From positions 1 through 10,442 of the forward strand of contig JADGIB010000113.1 of the NCBI GenBank assembly GCA_019683665.1: a stretch of DNA of 10,442 nucleotides. Direction: 5' to 3'. The notes beneath the pieces were generated by a model. The model was given only the letters and a program-made list of their open reading frames with translations, had not been told where the DNA came from and made no database searches. This DNA comes from Solirubrobacteraceae bacterium. GTDB taxonomy: Bacteria > Actinomycetota > Thermoleophilia > Solirubrobacterales > Solirubrobacteraceae. The translations under genes were made by a program, and so were the position numbers. Positions 1 through 5,640 of this stretch are shown in pieces; within the stretch, counting starts at the first letter, position 1, and the number at the start of each line of letters is the position of its first letter.

Positions 1-30
1 CTAGCGGCCGCGGACATGGGCCGGGCGCCG

Positions 31-49
31 GGCGGGTAGGCCACCCGCC
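31..49 (+). promoter_or_regulatory. Inverted repeat abutting the DUF2294 start codon
   Basis: A perfect 7-base inverted repeat, ggcgggt / acccgcc, with a 5-base loop (aggcc) ends at the base before the ATG. If transcribed it would form a hairpin touching the start codon; it also overlaps the candidate -10 TAGGCC at 37-42. Short G+C inverted repeats are common by chance at this composition, so a regulatory meaning is weak. Confidence 0.25.
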
Positions 50-427
50 ATGGCGCCCGACCGCGCCCACGACCCGCTCGGCGCGATGCGCGCCGCCGTC
101 TCCACCGGCATCGTCCGCGCGATGGCCCAGCTCTACGGGCGCGGGCCGACGAAGGCGAAGACGTACTTCAACGACCGCTACGTCTTCTGCGTCCTCGAGG
201 GCGGGCTGACCCCGAACGAGGAGCGGATGGTCGCCGCCGGCGAGGGCGACCTCGTGCGCGGCTACCGGCTGCGCTTCCAGGAGGTCGTCGCCGGCGAGCT
301 GACCGAGGTCGTCGCCGCCGCCACCGGCCGGGCGGTCGTCGCCTACCACAGCCAGGTCGTGTTCGAGCCGCCGCGCCTGTTCGAGATCTTCCTGCTCGAC
401 GAGCCGCCCGGCCCGCCGGCTCAGTAG
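50..427 (+). CDS. MpsC family protein (DUF2294)
   Basis: A 125-residue soluble protein matching the DUF2294 family, now called MpsC after a Na+-translocating membrane-potential-generating system in Bacillus. Seen in the sequence: the family hallmark LYGRGPTKAKTYF (residues 28-40), then a VLEGGLTPNEERMV stretch (47-60), a basic FQEV segment and a TGRAVVAYHSQVVFEPP segment near the C-terminus. Length is normal for the family. The biochemical role is poorly defined; no transporter partner gene is adjacent, so a role in ion transport is not supported by context. There is no Shine-Dalgarno; TAGGCC sits 7 bases before the ATG, close to the TAnnnT boxes of other genes here. Its TAG stop lies inside the last codons of the convergent lyase gene (7-base overlap). 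Family assignment is secure, function is not. Confidence 0.88.
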   Translation: MAPDRAHDPLGAMRAAVSTGIVRAMAQLYGRGPTKAKTYFNDRYVFCVLEGGLTPNEERMVAAGEGDLVRGYRLRFQEVVAGELTEVVAAATGRAVVAYHSQVVFEPPRLFEIFLLDEPPGPPAQ

Positions 428-1344
428 CCGGCGGCGCGCCCGGCGGCGGCGATCCGCTCGGCCATCTTGCGGTTCGCCTCGTCGATCATCTCGCCCTCGA
501 ACATCGCCGCGCCGCGGCCCTCCGCGGTCCGCGCCCGCTCGTAGGCGGCGAGCATCGCCTCGGCCCGCTCCCACTCCTCCCGGGTCGGCGTGAACGTCTC
601 GTTGACGATCTCGATCTGCGACGGGTGGATCGTCCACTTGCCGTCGAGGCCGAGCGCGCGGACGAGCCGGGCGCGCTCGCGCAGTCCCGCCTCGTCCTTG
701 AACGCCGCGTAGGGGCCGTCGATGGCCAGGATCCCGGCGGCGCGGGCGGCGACGACGAGCCGCGAGTACAGGTAGTTGAGGTGGTCGCCCGGATAGCCCT
801 CCGGGGCGGCGCCGATCGTCGTGATCGGGATGCCGATCGAGGCGCTGTAGTCGCCGGGGCCGAAGACGAGCGTCTCCATCCGCGGCGAGGCGGCGGCGAT
901 CCGCTCGCAGGCCAGCAGGCCGGTCGCGTCCTCGATCTGGGCCTCGATGCCGATGCGGCCGAGCTCCCAGCCGCGCGCCATCTCGATCTGGGTCAGGAGC
1001 TTGTCGGTCATCTCGACGTCGCCGGGCGTGCGCACCTTCGGCAGCATCACCGCGTCGAGCCGGTCGCCGGCGGCCTCGACGACGTCGATGAGGTCCCGGT
1101 AGTAGTACGGGGTGTCGGTCGCGTTCACGCGGCACACGACCGCCTTGTCGCCGAAGTCGGTCTCGCGCAGCGCCTGGATGACCATGCCGCGGGCGCGCTC
1201 CTTCTCGTCGGGGGCGACCGCGTCCTCGAGGTCGAGGAAGATCTGGTCCGCGGGGAGCTCGGGCGCCTTGGCCAGGAAGCGCTCGCTCGATCCCGGGACG
1301 GCGTGGCAGCTGCGGCGGGGACGGATCGTGCGGAGACCGGACAT
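421..1344 (-). CDS. HpcH/HpaI aldolase / citrate lyase family CoA-ester lyase (malyl-CoA lyase-like)
   Basis: A 307-residue cytosolic enzyme of the CitE/HpcH family, closest in pattern to L-malyl-CoA/beta-methylmalyl-CoA lyases (Mcl1 type), which reversibly cleave malyl-CoA or methylmalyl-CoA to glyoxylate and acetyl- or propionyl-CoA. Visible signatures: RPRRSCHAVPGSSERF at residues 8-23, FLDLEDAVAP (36-45), the catalytic-type Arg72 in CRVN, Mg2+ ligand candidates Glu138 (QIEDATG) and Asp165 (GPGDYSAS), DGPYAAF (209-215), and GKWTIHPSQIE (235-245), typical of the malyl-CoA group. Length fits a single-domain trimer/hexamer subunit. No glyoxylate or 3-hydroxypropionate pathway genes adjoin, so the substrate is open; malyl-CoA thioesterase or citramalyl-CoA lyase activity is possible. 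The start has no clear Shine-Dalgarno; CAGGAT lies 9 bases upstream as a degenerate -10. It is divergent from the 1405 gene with a 60-base gap. Confidence 0.9.
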   Translation of the reverse strand: MSGLRTIRPRRSCHAVPGSSERFLAKAPELPADQIFLDLEDAVAPDEKERARGMVIQALRETDFGDKAVVCRVNATDTPYYYRDLIDVVEAAGDRLDAVMLPKVRTPGDVEMTDKLLTQIEMARGWELGRIGIEAQIEDATGLLACERIAAASPRMETLVFGPGDYSASIGIPITTIGAAPEGYPGDHLNYLYSRLVVAARAAGILAIDGPYAAFKDEAGLRERARLVRALGLDGKWTIHPSQIEIVNETFTPTREEWERAEAMLAAYERARTAEGRGAAMFEGEMIDEANRKMAERIAAAGRAAGY

Positions 1345-1353
1345 AGGGCCGCG

Positions 1354-1359
1354 ATCCTG
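1354..1359 (-). promoter_or_regulatory. Candidate -10 box (CAGGAT) for the CoA-ester lyase
   Basis: On the minus strand CAGGAT lies 9 bases before the ATG at 1344. It differs from TAnnnT only at the first base, and the spacing equals that of the aminotransferase and nitrilase boxes in this window. It would give a leader of about 3 bases or less. This is the weakest of the set. Confidence 0.3.
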
Positions 1360-1388
1360 TCACACGCCGCCCCGTCCCGACGCACCGC

Positions 1389-1394
1389 TAGCGT
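1389..1394 (+). promoter_or_regulatory. Candidate -10 box TAGCGT for the secreted propeller-like gene
   Basis: TAGCGT fits the actinobacterial TAnnnT -10 consensus and ends 10 bases before the ATG at 1405, implying a leader of only a few bases. The box lies in a near-palindrome at 1381-1397 (CGCA, one unpaired C, CGCTAGCG, TGCG) between two divergent genes, so it could also hold an operator. The same hexamer precedes the gene at 7413. Confidence 0.45.
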
Positions 1395-1404
1395 GCGGCG
1401 GGAC

Positions 1405-2730
1405 ATGCGCCGACTCGCCGGGCTCCTCGCGCTGCCGGCGGCGCTGGCCGCGGCCGCGCCGGCGCCGGCCGCGCGCACCGTCGACGCGCCCCGCGCGCTC
1501 ACGTCGGGGCCGGTCCTCGCCGGCGACGCCGTCGTCTGGGCCGAGGCCGCCGGCGGCGGCGCGGCCCGGGTCGTCGCCCAGCCGCTGACGGGCGGCGCGC
1601 GCCGCGTCCTGGCCGCGCACCCGGCCCAGGCCGGGCCGAGCGGCACGCGGCTGGCGGCGACCGTCGCCGGGCTGAGCGCCGGCGACGGCCGGGTCGCCTA
1701 CACGCTCGCCCACGGCCCCGGCGGCGACGCCGGCTCGCGCCTGCTCGCCGTCCCCGTGACCGGAGGGCGCCCGCAGATGCTCGCCGCCTGCCCTGGAGGG
1801 GTCGTGCCCGGCGGGGTCGCGCTCGGCGACGGCTTCGCGCTCCTGCGCGGCTGCGCGGCCCGCACCGGCGCCGGGCAGCCGCCGGCGGTCGCCCCGGTCA
1901 CGCTCGACGGGGTCGCGCTCGGGACGACCGCCCCGCCCACCGCGGGCGGCGGCGTCGCGGCCGCCGGCCCGATCGCCGCCTGGCGCGACCCGGGCGGCGG
2001 CGTCGCCGTCCTCGACCGGGGGACCGGCGCGCGCGCCGTCCCCGTCCCCACCGGCGCGTCGTGGACGGTCGACGAGGCCGGCACGGTCGTCAGCGTCGCC
2101 GCCGCCGTCGGGAGCGCCTCGATCGCGGTGACCCCGCGCGACGGCGCGTCGACCGTCGTCGCCGCCGAGCCGCGGGGCGTCCTCGGGCTCACCGCGGCCC
2201 GCGGCACGATCGCCTACGCGACCCCGCGCGGCGCCGGCGAGCAGGAGGTCGTCGCGCTGCGCGACGGGGCGCGGCGGGTCGTCGCCCGCCTGTGGCCGGC
2301 CGGCTCGGCCGCGACGATCGTCGACACCGACGGCGCGCGCGTCGCGTGGGCGTCGGCGCGCTGCGGCGGGACGCGGATCACGGTCGCCGCGCTCGGCGAG
2401 CCGCCCCTCGACCAGCGCGGCGCGCCGTGCCCGATGACGCTCGCCGGGCGCGGGCGGCTCGCGCGGCGGGCGCTGACGCTGCGCGCCGGCTGCGACCCGC
2501 TCGTGCCGCCGGCGACGTGCACCGGACGGCTGCAGGTCCGCGCCCGCGGGGCGACGATCGCCGCCGGGACCGTCCGCGTCGGCCCGCGCGGCGCGGTGCG
2601 CCTGCCGCTCACCGCCGCCGGGCGCCGCCTCGCCCGCCGGGCGCGCGCCGTCACCGCGACGGTCCGCGCGACGCGGATCGCCGCCGGCCGGCGGATCGCC
2701 GCCACCGCCCGCGTGCGGCTGACCCGCTAG
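1405..2730 (+). CDS. Secreted propeller-like repeat protein with basic C-terminal domain
   Basis: A 441-residue predicted exported protein. Residues 1-23 form a signal peptide: RR, then a hydrophobic Leu/Ala stretch, then an APAPAA cleavage region. Residues about 30-340 are low-complexity Ala/Gly/Val-rich repeats of beta type, with recurring blocks such as VAGDAVVWAE, GDGRVAYTL, AAWRDPGG, RGTIAYATP and GARVAWASA, as in PD40/WD40-like propellers. Residues about 345-441 form a separate Ala/Arg-rich module with CDP...ATCTG cysteines and an AAGRRLARRARAVTATV segment, resembling a C-terminal domain common in secreted Solirubrobacterales proteins. No catalytic motif is visible; a surface or binding role is a guess. 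I chose ATG 1405 because the signal peptide begins there; the frame is open much further upstream only as antisense of the lyase gene. GTG 1393 is an alternative start. Its stop shares CTAG with the convergent aminotransferase. Confidence 0.8.
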   Translation: MRRLAGLLALPAALAAAAPAPAARTVDAPRALTSGPVLAGDAVVWAEAAGGGAARVVAQPLTGGARRVLAAHPAQAGPSGTRLAATVAGLSAGDGRVAYTLAHGPGGDAGSRLLAVPVTGGRPQMLAACPGGVVPGGVALGDGFALLRGCAARTGAGQPPAVAPVTLDGVALGTTAPPTAGGGVAAAGPIAAWRDPGGGVAVLDRGTGARAVPVPTGASWTVDEAGTVVSVAAAVGSASIAVTPRDGASTVVAAEPRGVLGLTAARGTIAYATPRGAGEQEVVALRDGARRVVARLWPAGSAATIVDTDGARVAWASARCGGTRITVAALGEPPLDQRGAPCPMTLAGRGRLARRALTLRAGCDPLVPPATCTGRLQVRARGATIAAGTVRVGPRGAVRLPLTAAGRRLARRARAVTATVRATRIAAGRRIAATARVRLTR

Positions 2731-2732
2731 CG
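2725..2732. other. Palindromic CGCTAGCG carrying both convergent stop codons
   Basis: The plus-strand gene stops with TAG at 2728-2730 and the minus-strand aminotransferase with TAG read from 2729-2727. The two stops share CTAG inside an 8-base palindrome, so there is no intergenic space or room for a separate intrinsic terminator. The same octamer occurs at 1386-1393, just before the upstream gene. Confidence 0.85.
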
Positions 2733-3863
2733 CCCCGCCCAGGCGGCGAGGCGCTCGACCGCCTCGGCCAGGACCGGCTCGCGCTTGCAGAACGCGAAGC
2801 GCAGCAGCGCGCGGGTCTCGCCGGCCGGATCGGCGACGAACGCGGCGACCGGGATCGCGACGACGCCCGCCTCGCGGGGCAGGCGCAGGCACAGCTCCCG
2901 GGCGTCGTCGTGGCCCAGCGGCGCCGCGTCGGCGGTGAGGAAGTACGTGCCCTCGCACGGGAGCACGCCGAAGCCGGCCTCGTGCAGCCCGGCGGCGAGC
3001 CGGTCGCGCCTGGCGCGCAGCTGCTCGACGAGCCGGGCCGGCACCTCGTCGCCGAGCGCCAGGGCCGCGGCGGCGGCGTGCTGCAGCGGGGTCCCGCCCG
3101 AGAAGCTGAGGAACTGCTTGGCGCCGCGGACGGCGGCGACGAGCTCGGCCGGCCCGCTGCACCAGCCGACCTTCCAGCCGGTGAACGAGTACGTCTTGCC
3201 GACCGACGAGATCGCCAGCGTCCGCTCGGCCATCCCGTCGAGCGTCGCCAGCGGGACGTGCTCGCCGTCGAAGACGAGGTGCTCGTAGACCTCGTCGGTG
3301 ACGGCGACGAGGTCGTGCTCGCGGCAGACGCCGGCGACCGCCTCCAGCTCGCCGCGGTCGAGCACCCGCCCGGTCGGGTTGTGCGGGCTGTTGAGCAGCA
3401 GGACGCGGGTGCGCGGCCCGACCGCGGCGCGCAGCTCGTCCGCGTCCAGCCGCCAGCGCGGCGGGTGCAGCGCGACGCGCCGCAGCGTCGCGCCGGCCAT
3501 CGTCGCGATCGCGGCGTAGCTGTCGTAGACGGGCTCGAGCGCGACGACCTCGTCGCCGGGGCGCAGCAGCCCGAGCATCGCCGCCGCGAGCGCCTCGGTC
3601 GCCCCGAACGTGACCTGGACGTCCTCGGGCTCGAGGCCGTAGCGGCGGCGCTGGTGGTCGCGGACGGCGTCGACGAGCGCGGGGACGCCGGCCAGCGGCG
3701 CGTACTGGTTCGCGCTGCCGGAGCGCAGCGCGGCGACGGCGGCCTCGACGACCTCGGGCGGCCCGTCCTCGTCGGGGAAGCCCTGCCCGAGGTTGATCGC
3801 GCCGGTCTCCTGCGCGAGCGCGGTCATCGTGGCGAAGATCGTCGTCTCGGGCGCGGTGCTCAC
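2727..3863 (-). CDS. PLP-dependent class I/II aminotransferase (DapC / kynurenine aminotransferase type)
   Basis: A 378-residue fold-type I aminotransferase with complete motifs: NLGQGFPDEDGPP (24-36), NQYAPLAG (52-59), FGATEA (86-91), SPHNPTG with Asn162, TDEVYEHLVFDG with Asp190 and Tyr193, the Schiff-base Lys223 in SSVGKTYSFTGWKVGW, and the carboxylate-binding Arg355. FPDEDGPP and TDEVYEHLVF are strongly reminiscent of mycobacterial DapC (N-succinyldiaminopimelate aminotransferase, lysine/peptidoglycan pathway); SFSGGTPLQHA is shared with kynurenine/glutamine transaminases. Specificity cannot be settled from sequence and no dap genes adjoin, so I give no symbol. The start is GTG at 3863: TAGGCT lies 9 bases upstream and there is no Shine-Dalgarno. 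It lies 31 bases downstream of the reductase gene on the same strand, so readthrough from that gene is possible. Confidence 0.92.
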   Translation of the reverse strand: MSTAPETTIFATMTALAQETGAINLGQGFPDEDGPPEVVEAAVAALRSGSANQYAPLAGVPALVDAVRDHQRRRYGLEPEDVQVTFGATEALAAAMLGLLRPGDEVVALEPVYDSYAAIATMAGATLRRVALHPPRWRLDADELRAAVGPRTRVLLLNSPHNPTGRVLDRGELEAVAGVCREHDLVAVTDEVYEHLVFDGEHVPLATLDGMAERTLAISSVGKTYSFTGWKVGWCSGPAELVAAVRGAKQFLSFSGGTPLQHAAAAALALGDEVPARLVEQLRARRDRLAAGLHEAGFGVLPCEGTYFLTADAAPLGHDDARELCLRLPREAGVVAIPVAAFVADPAGETRALLRFAFCKREPVLAEAVERLAAWAGR

Positions 3864-3872
3864 GGCGCCGCG

Positions 3873-3878
3873 AGCCTA
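3873..3878 (-). promoter_or_regulatory. Candidate -10 box TAGGCT for the aminotransferase
   Basis: On the minus strand TAGGCT (TAnnnT) lies 9 bases before the GTG start at 3863, in the 31-base gap after the reductase stop codon. This suggests the aminotransferase has its own, nearly leaderless promoter in addition to any readthrough. Confidence 0.45.
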
Positions 3879-3894
3879 CCGCGCGCCCGCCGCC

Positions 3895-4797
3895 TCAGCC
3901 GCGCCCGTGCGGGGCGGTCCAGTCCATGTCGAGCGGCCCGAGCGGGATGATCCGCTTCGGGTTCAGCATGTCGTGCGTCGTGTAGTAGTGGCGCTTGATC
4001 TCGTCGAAGCGCACGGTCTCGGCGACGCCCGGCCACTGGTAGAGCTCGCGCGCGTACGCCCACAGGTTCGGGTGGTCGACGAGGCGCCGCCCGTTGCAGC
4101 GGAAGTGGACGTGGTAGACGGCGTCGAAGCGCACGAGCGTCGTGAACAGGCGCCAGTCGGCGAGCGTGATGCGGTCGCCGACGAGGTAGCGCTGCGAGCC
4201 GAGCCGCTCGTCGAGCCAGGCGAGCGTCTCGAACAGCTCGGTGAAGCCCTCCTCGTAGGCCTCCTGCGTCGTCGCGAACCCGGTCCGGTAGACGCCGTTG
4301 TTGACCCGCTCGTAGACGATCTCGTTGATCTCGTCGATCTCCGCGCGCAGGTCCTCGGGGTAGAGGTCCGGCCCCTCCGTCCCCCACCGGTTGAGCATCA
4401 CGATGATGTCGGCCGACTCGTTGTTGACGATCCGGCCCTGCTCGCGGTCCCACAGGACGGGGACGCTGACGCGGCCCTCGAACGACGGGTCGGTGGCCCG
4501 GTAGGCCTCCGACAGGTGGGCCCAGCCGTGGAGGTCGTCGCGGTGCTCGTCGTCGGAGAAGGCCCAGCCGCGCTCGTCGCGGTACGGGTGGACGAACGAG
4601 ACGCCGACCGTGTCCTCCAGCCCCTTGATGCGCCGCACGATGAGCGTGCGGTGCGCCCACGGGCAGGCGTAGGCGACGTAGAGGTGGTGGCGGCCGGGAG
4701 CGGTCTCGTCGGCCCAGTCGCGGAAGCGCGACTGCTGGCGGCGGAAGCGGCCGTCGCCGGCGCTCTCCGCGCCGAGGGTGAAGGCGCCGGAGGTCAT
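3895..4797 (-). CDS. Glutathionyl-hydroquinone reductase (YqjG/PcpF/ECM4 family)
   Basis: Xi-class glutathione transferase-fold enzyme that reductively removes glutathione from S-glutathionyl-hydroquinones. With the start used here it is 300 residues. Visible: catalytic Cys45 in YACPWAHRTL, KGLED, GWAF, RVSVPVLWD, the VNNESADII thioredoxin-fold motif, EINEIVYERVNNGVYRTGFA, a helical C-terminal domain with LVGDRITLADWRLFTTLVRFD, and the terminal HDMLNPKRIIPLGP. Alignment from memory with E. coli YqjG (328 aa) is clear throughout. ATG 4833 would add 12 residues (MNAPADIVDRAT), but ATG 4797 fits the family N-terminus, has a TATCGT box upstream and leaves a 60-base divergent gap to fpg. Neither start has a good Shine-Dalgarno. 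The native thiol is uncertain: many actinobacteria use mycothiol instead of glutathione. No quinone-metabolism gene is adjacent, but a PcpA-like dioxygenase lies about 3 kb away. Confidence 0.93.
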   Translation of the reverse strand: MTSGAFTLGAESAGDGRFRRQQSRFRDWADETAPGRHHLYVAYACPWAHRTLIVRRIKGLEDTVGVSFVHPYRDERGWAFSDDEHRDDLHGWAHLSEAYRATDPSFEGRVSVPVLWDREQGRIVNNESADIIVMLNRWGTEGPDLYPEDLRAEIDEINEIVYERVNNGVYRTGFATTQEAYEEGFTELFETLAWLDERLGSQRYLVGDRITLADWRLFTTLVRFDAVYHVHFRCNGRRLVDHPNLWAYARELYQWPGVAETVRFDEIKRHYYTTHDMLNPKRIIPLGPLDMDWTAPHGRG

Positions 4798-4810
4798 GGT
4801 TGCACGGTCA

Positions 4811-4816
4811 ACGATA
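4811..4816 (-). promoter_or_regulatory. Candidate -10 box TATCGT for the hydroquinone reductase
   Basis: On the minus strand TATCGT lies 13 bases before ATG 4797, giving a leader of about 7 bases. The identical hexamer precedes the nitrilase gene at 10309. If used, it excludes ATG 4833 as the start, since that codon would be upstream of transcription. Confidence 0.35.
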
Positions 4817-4820
4817 TCAG

Positions 4821-4841
4821 CGGGGGCGTTCATCGCCCCCG
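4821..4841. repeat. Perfect 8-base inverted repeat between divergent reductase and fpg genes
   Basis: cgggggcg and cgcccccg are separated by the 5-base loop ttcat. On the minus strand the loop holds the alternative ATG (4833) of the reductase gene, so in a longer transcript that start would be sequestered. It also occupies the -35 region of the fpg candidate promoter, so it could be an operator. Chance occurrence is plausible at this base composition. Confidence 0.4.
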
Positions 4842-4843
4842 AT

Positions 4844-4849
4844 TACCCT
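4844..4849 (+). promoter_or_regulatory. Candidate -10 box TACCCT for the fpg-murB cluster
   Basis: TACCCT fits TAnnnT and ends 8 bases before the fpg ATG (4858). The short spacing implies a leader of 0-2 bases. No Shine-Dalgarno precedes the ATG, consistent with leaderless translation of the first gene of the cluster. Confidence 0.5.
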
Positions 4850-4857
4850 CTGGGCCG

Positions 4858-5640
4858 ATGCCGGAGCTGCCCGAGGTCGAGCGCGCCCGAGCGTTGATCG
4901 CCGAGCGGGCGCTCGGGCGGCGCATCGTCGCCGTCGACGACACCGATGCCTACGTCTGCCGCCCCCACGCGCCGGGCGAGATCGCCGCCGCGCTCACCGG
5001 GCGCGAGCTGACCGCCGCCCGCCGCCGCGGCAAGGCGATGTGGCTGGAGACCGACGCCGGCGACGGCCCCGTCCTCGGCCTCCACCTCGGCATGGCCGGG
5101 CGGATCGTCGTCGACGACGAGGCCGCCGGCGACCCGCAGCCCGACGGGCGCCCCTCCCCCGCCTGGGACCGCTTCACCGTCGCGTTCGCCGACGGCGGGC
5201 GCCTGATCCTGCGCGACAAGCGCCGCCTCGGGCGGGCCGTCCTGTTCCCCGACCTCGACCGCCTCGGCCCCGACGCCGCCGAGATCGACCGCGAGACGTT
5301 CCGCGCGCGGGTCGGCCGGGGCGCGGCGCCGCTGAAGGCGCGGATCATGGACCAGGCCGTCCTCGCCGGCGTCGGCAACCTGCTCGCCGACGAGGCGCTG
5401 TGGCGGGCGGGCCTGTCGCCGCGCCGCCCGGCCGGCGACCTCGACGCGGCCGAGCTCGACCGGCTCCACCGCCACCTCGGCGAGGCGATCGCGTCGGCGA
5501 TCCGCCTCGGCGGCGTGCACACCGGCGAGCTCATCCCCCACCGCGTCCGCGGCGGGCGCTGCCCGCGCTGCGGCACGGAGCTGGCCCGCGCCCAGGTCGG
5601 CGGGCGCACGACGTACTGGTGCCCGGAGGAGCAGGGGTGA
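4858..5640 (+). CDS. mutM: Formamidopyrimidine-DNA glycosylase family protein (Fpg/MutM)
   Basis: A 260-residue bifunctional DNA glycosylase/AP lyase of the Fpg/Nei family, which removes oxidised purines such as 8-oxoguanine. Seen: N-terminal MPELPEVE with the catalytic Pro2 and Glu3; Lys59 in RRRGKAMW; the HLGMAGR loop with Met79; DKRRLGR at 120-126, the intercalation loop, with Leu where classical Fpg has Phe; the helix-two-turn-helix from Lys160 through GVGNLLADEALWRAGLSP with Asn174; and a C-terminal zinc finger. The finger has only three cysteines (C235, C238, C255); the expected fourth ligand is Glu258 in CPEEQG. That lies over the murB ribosome-binding site. Overall an actinobacterial Fpg/Nei paralogue is likely, so the substrate range may differ from E. 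coli MutM. It overlaps murB by 4 bases (GTGA). Confidence 0.93.
   Translation: MPELPEVERARALIAERALGRRIVAVDDTDAYVCRPHAPGEIAAALTGRELTAARRRGKAMWLETDAGDGPVLGLHLGMAGRIVVDDEAAGDPQPDGRPSPAWDRFTVAFADGGRLILRDKRRLGRAVLFPDLDRLGPDAAEIDRETFRARVGRGAAPLKARIMDQAVLAGVGNLLADEALWRAGLSPRRPAGDLDAAELDRLHRHLGEAIASAIRLGGVHTGELIPHRVRGGRCPRCGTELARAQVGGRTTYWCPEEQG
5625..5631 (+). promoter_or_regulatory. Strong Shine-Dalgarno (GGAGGAG) for murB inside mutM
   Basis: GGAGGAG lies 5 bases before the GTG at 5637 and is encoded by the last codons of mutM (Pro-Glu-Glu). It fixes the murB start. It also covers the codon where Fpg zinc fingers normally carry their fourth cysteine. Confidence 0.85.

Noticed and set aside
31..49. 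Hairpin before the DUF2294 gene as a riboswitch or attenuator
   Set aside because: Seven G+C-rich pairs arise readily by chance here and no other leader structure is present.
1..49. End of an upstream gene at the first CTAG
   Set aside because: A TAG at 2-4 could be a stop codon, but no upstream sequence is available to judge it.
625..1404. Open plus-strand frame extending the secreted-protein gene upstream by 260 codons
   Set aside because: It is antisense to the well-supported CoA-ester lyase gene and its translation is Arg/Asp/Val-rich without family resemblance; the signal peptide begins at 1405.
1360..3162. 600-codon minus-strand open frame
   Set aside because: Arg/Ala-rich low-complexity translation lying antisense to the secreted protein and out of frame in the aminotransferase; typical of very high G+C DNA.
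2061..3950. 629-codon plus-strand open frame
   Set aside because: Out of frame in the secreted-protein gene and antisense to the aminotransferase; no motifs, Arg/Asp-rich.
4798..4833. 12-residue longer start for the hydroquinone reductase
   Set aside because: Not preferred because the residues do not match the family N-terminus and the candidate -10 box would lie inside the gene; kept as an alternative.
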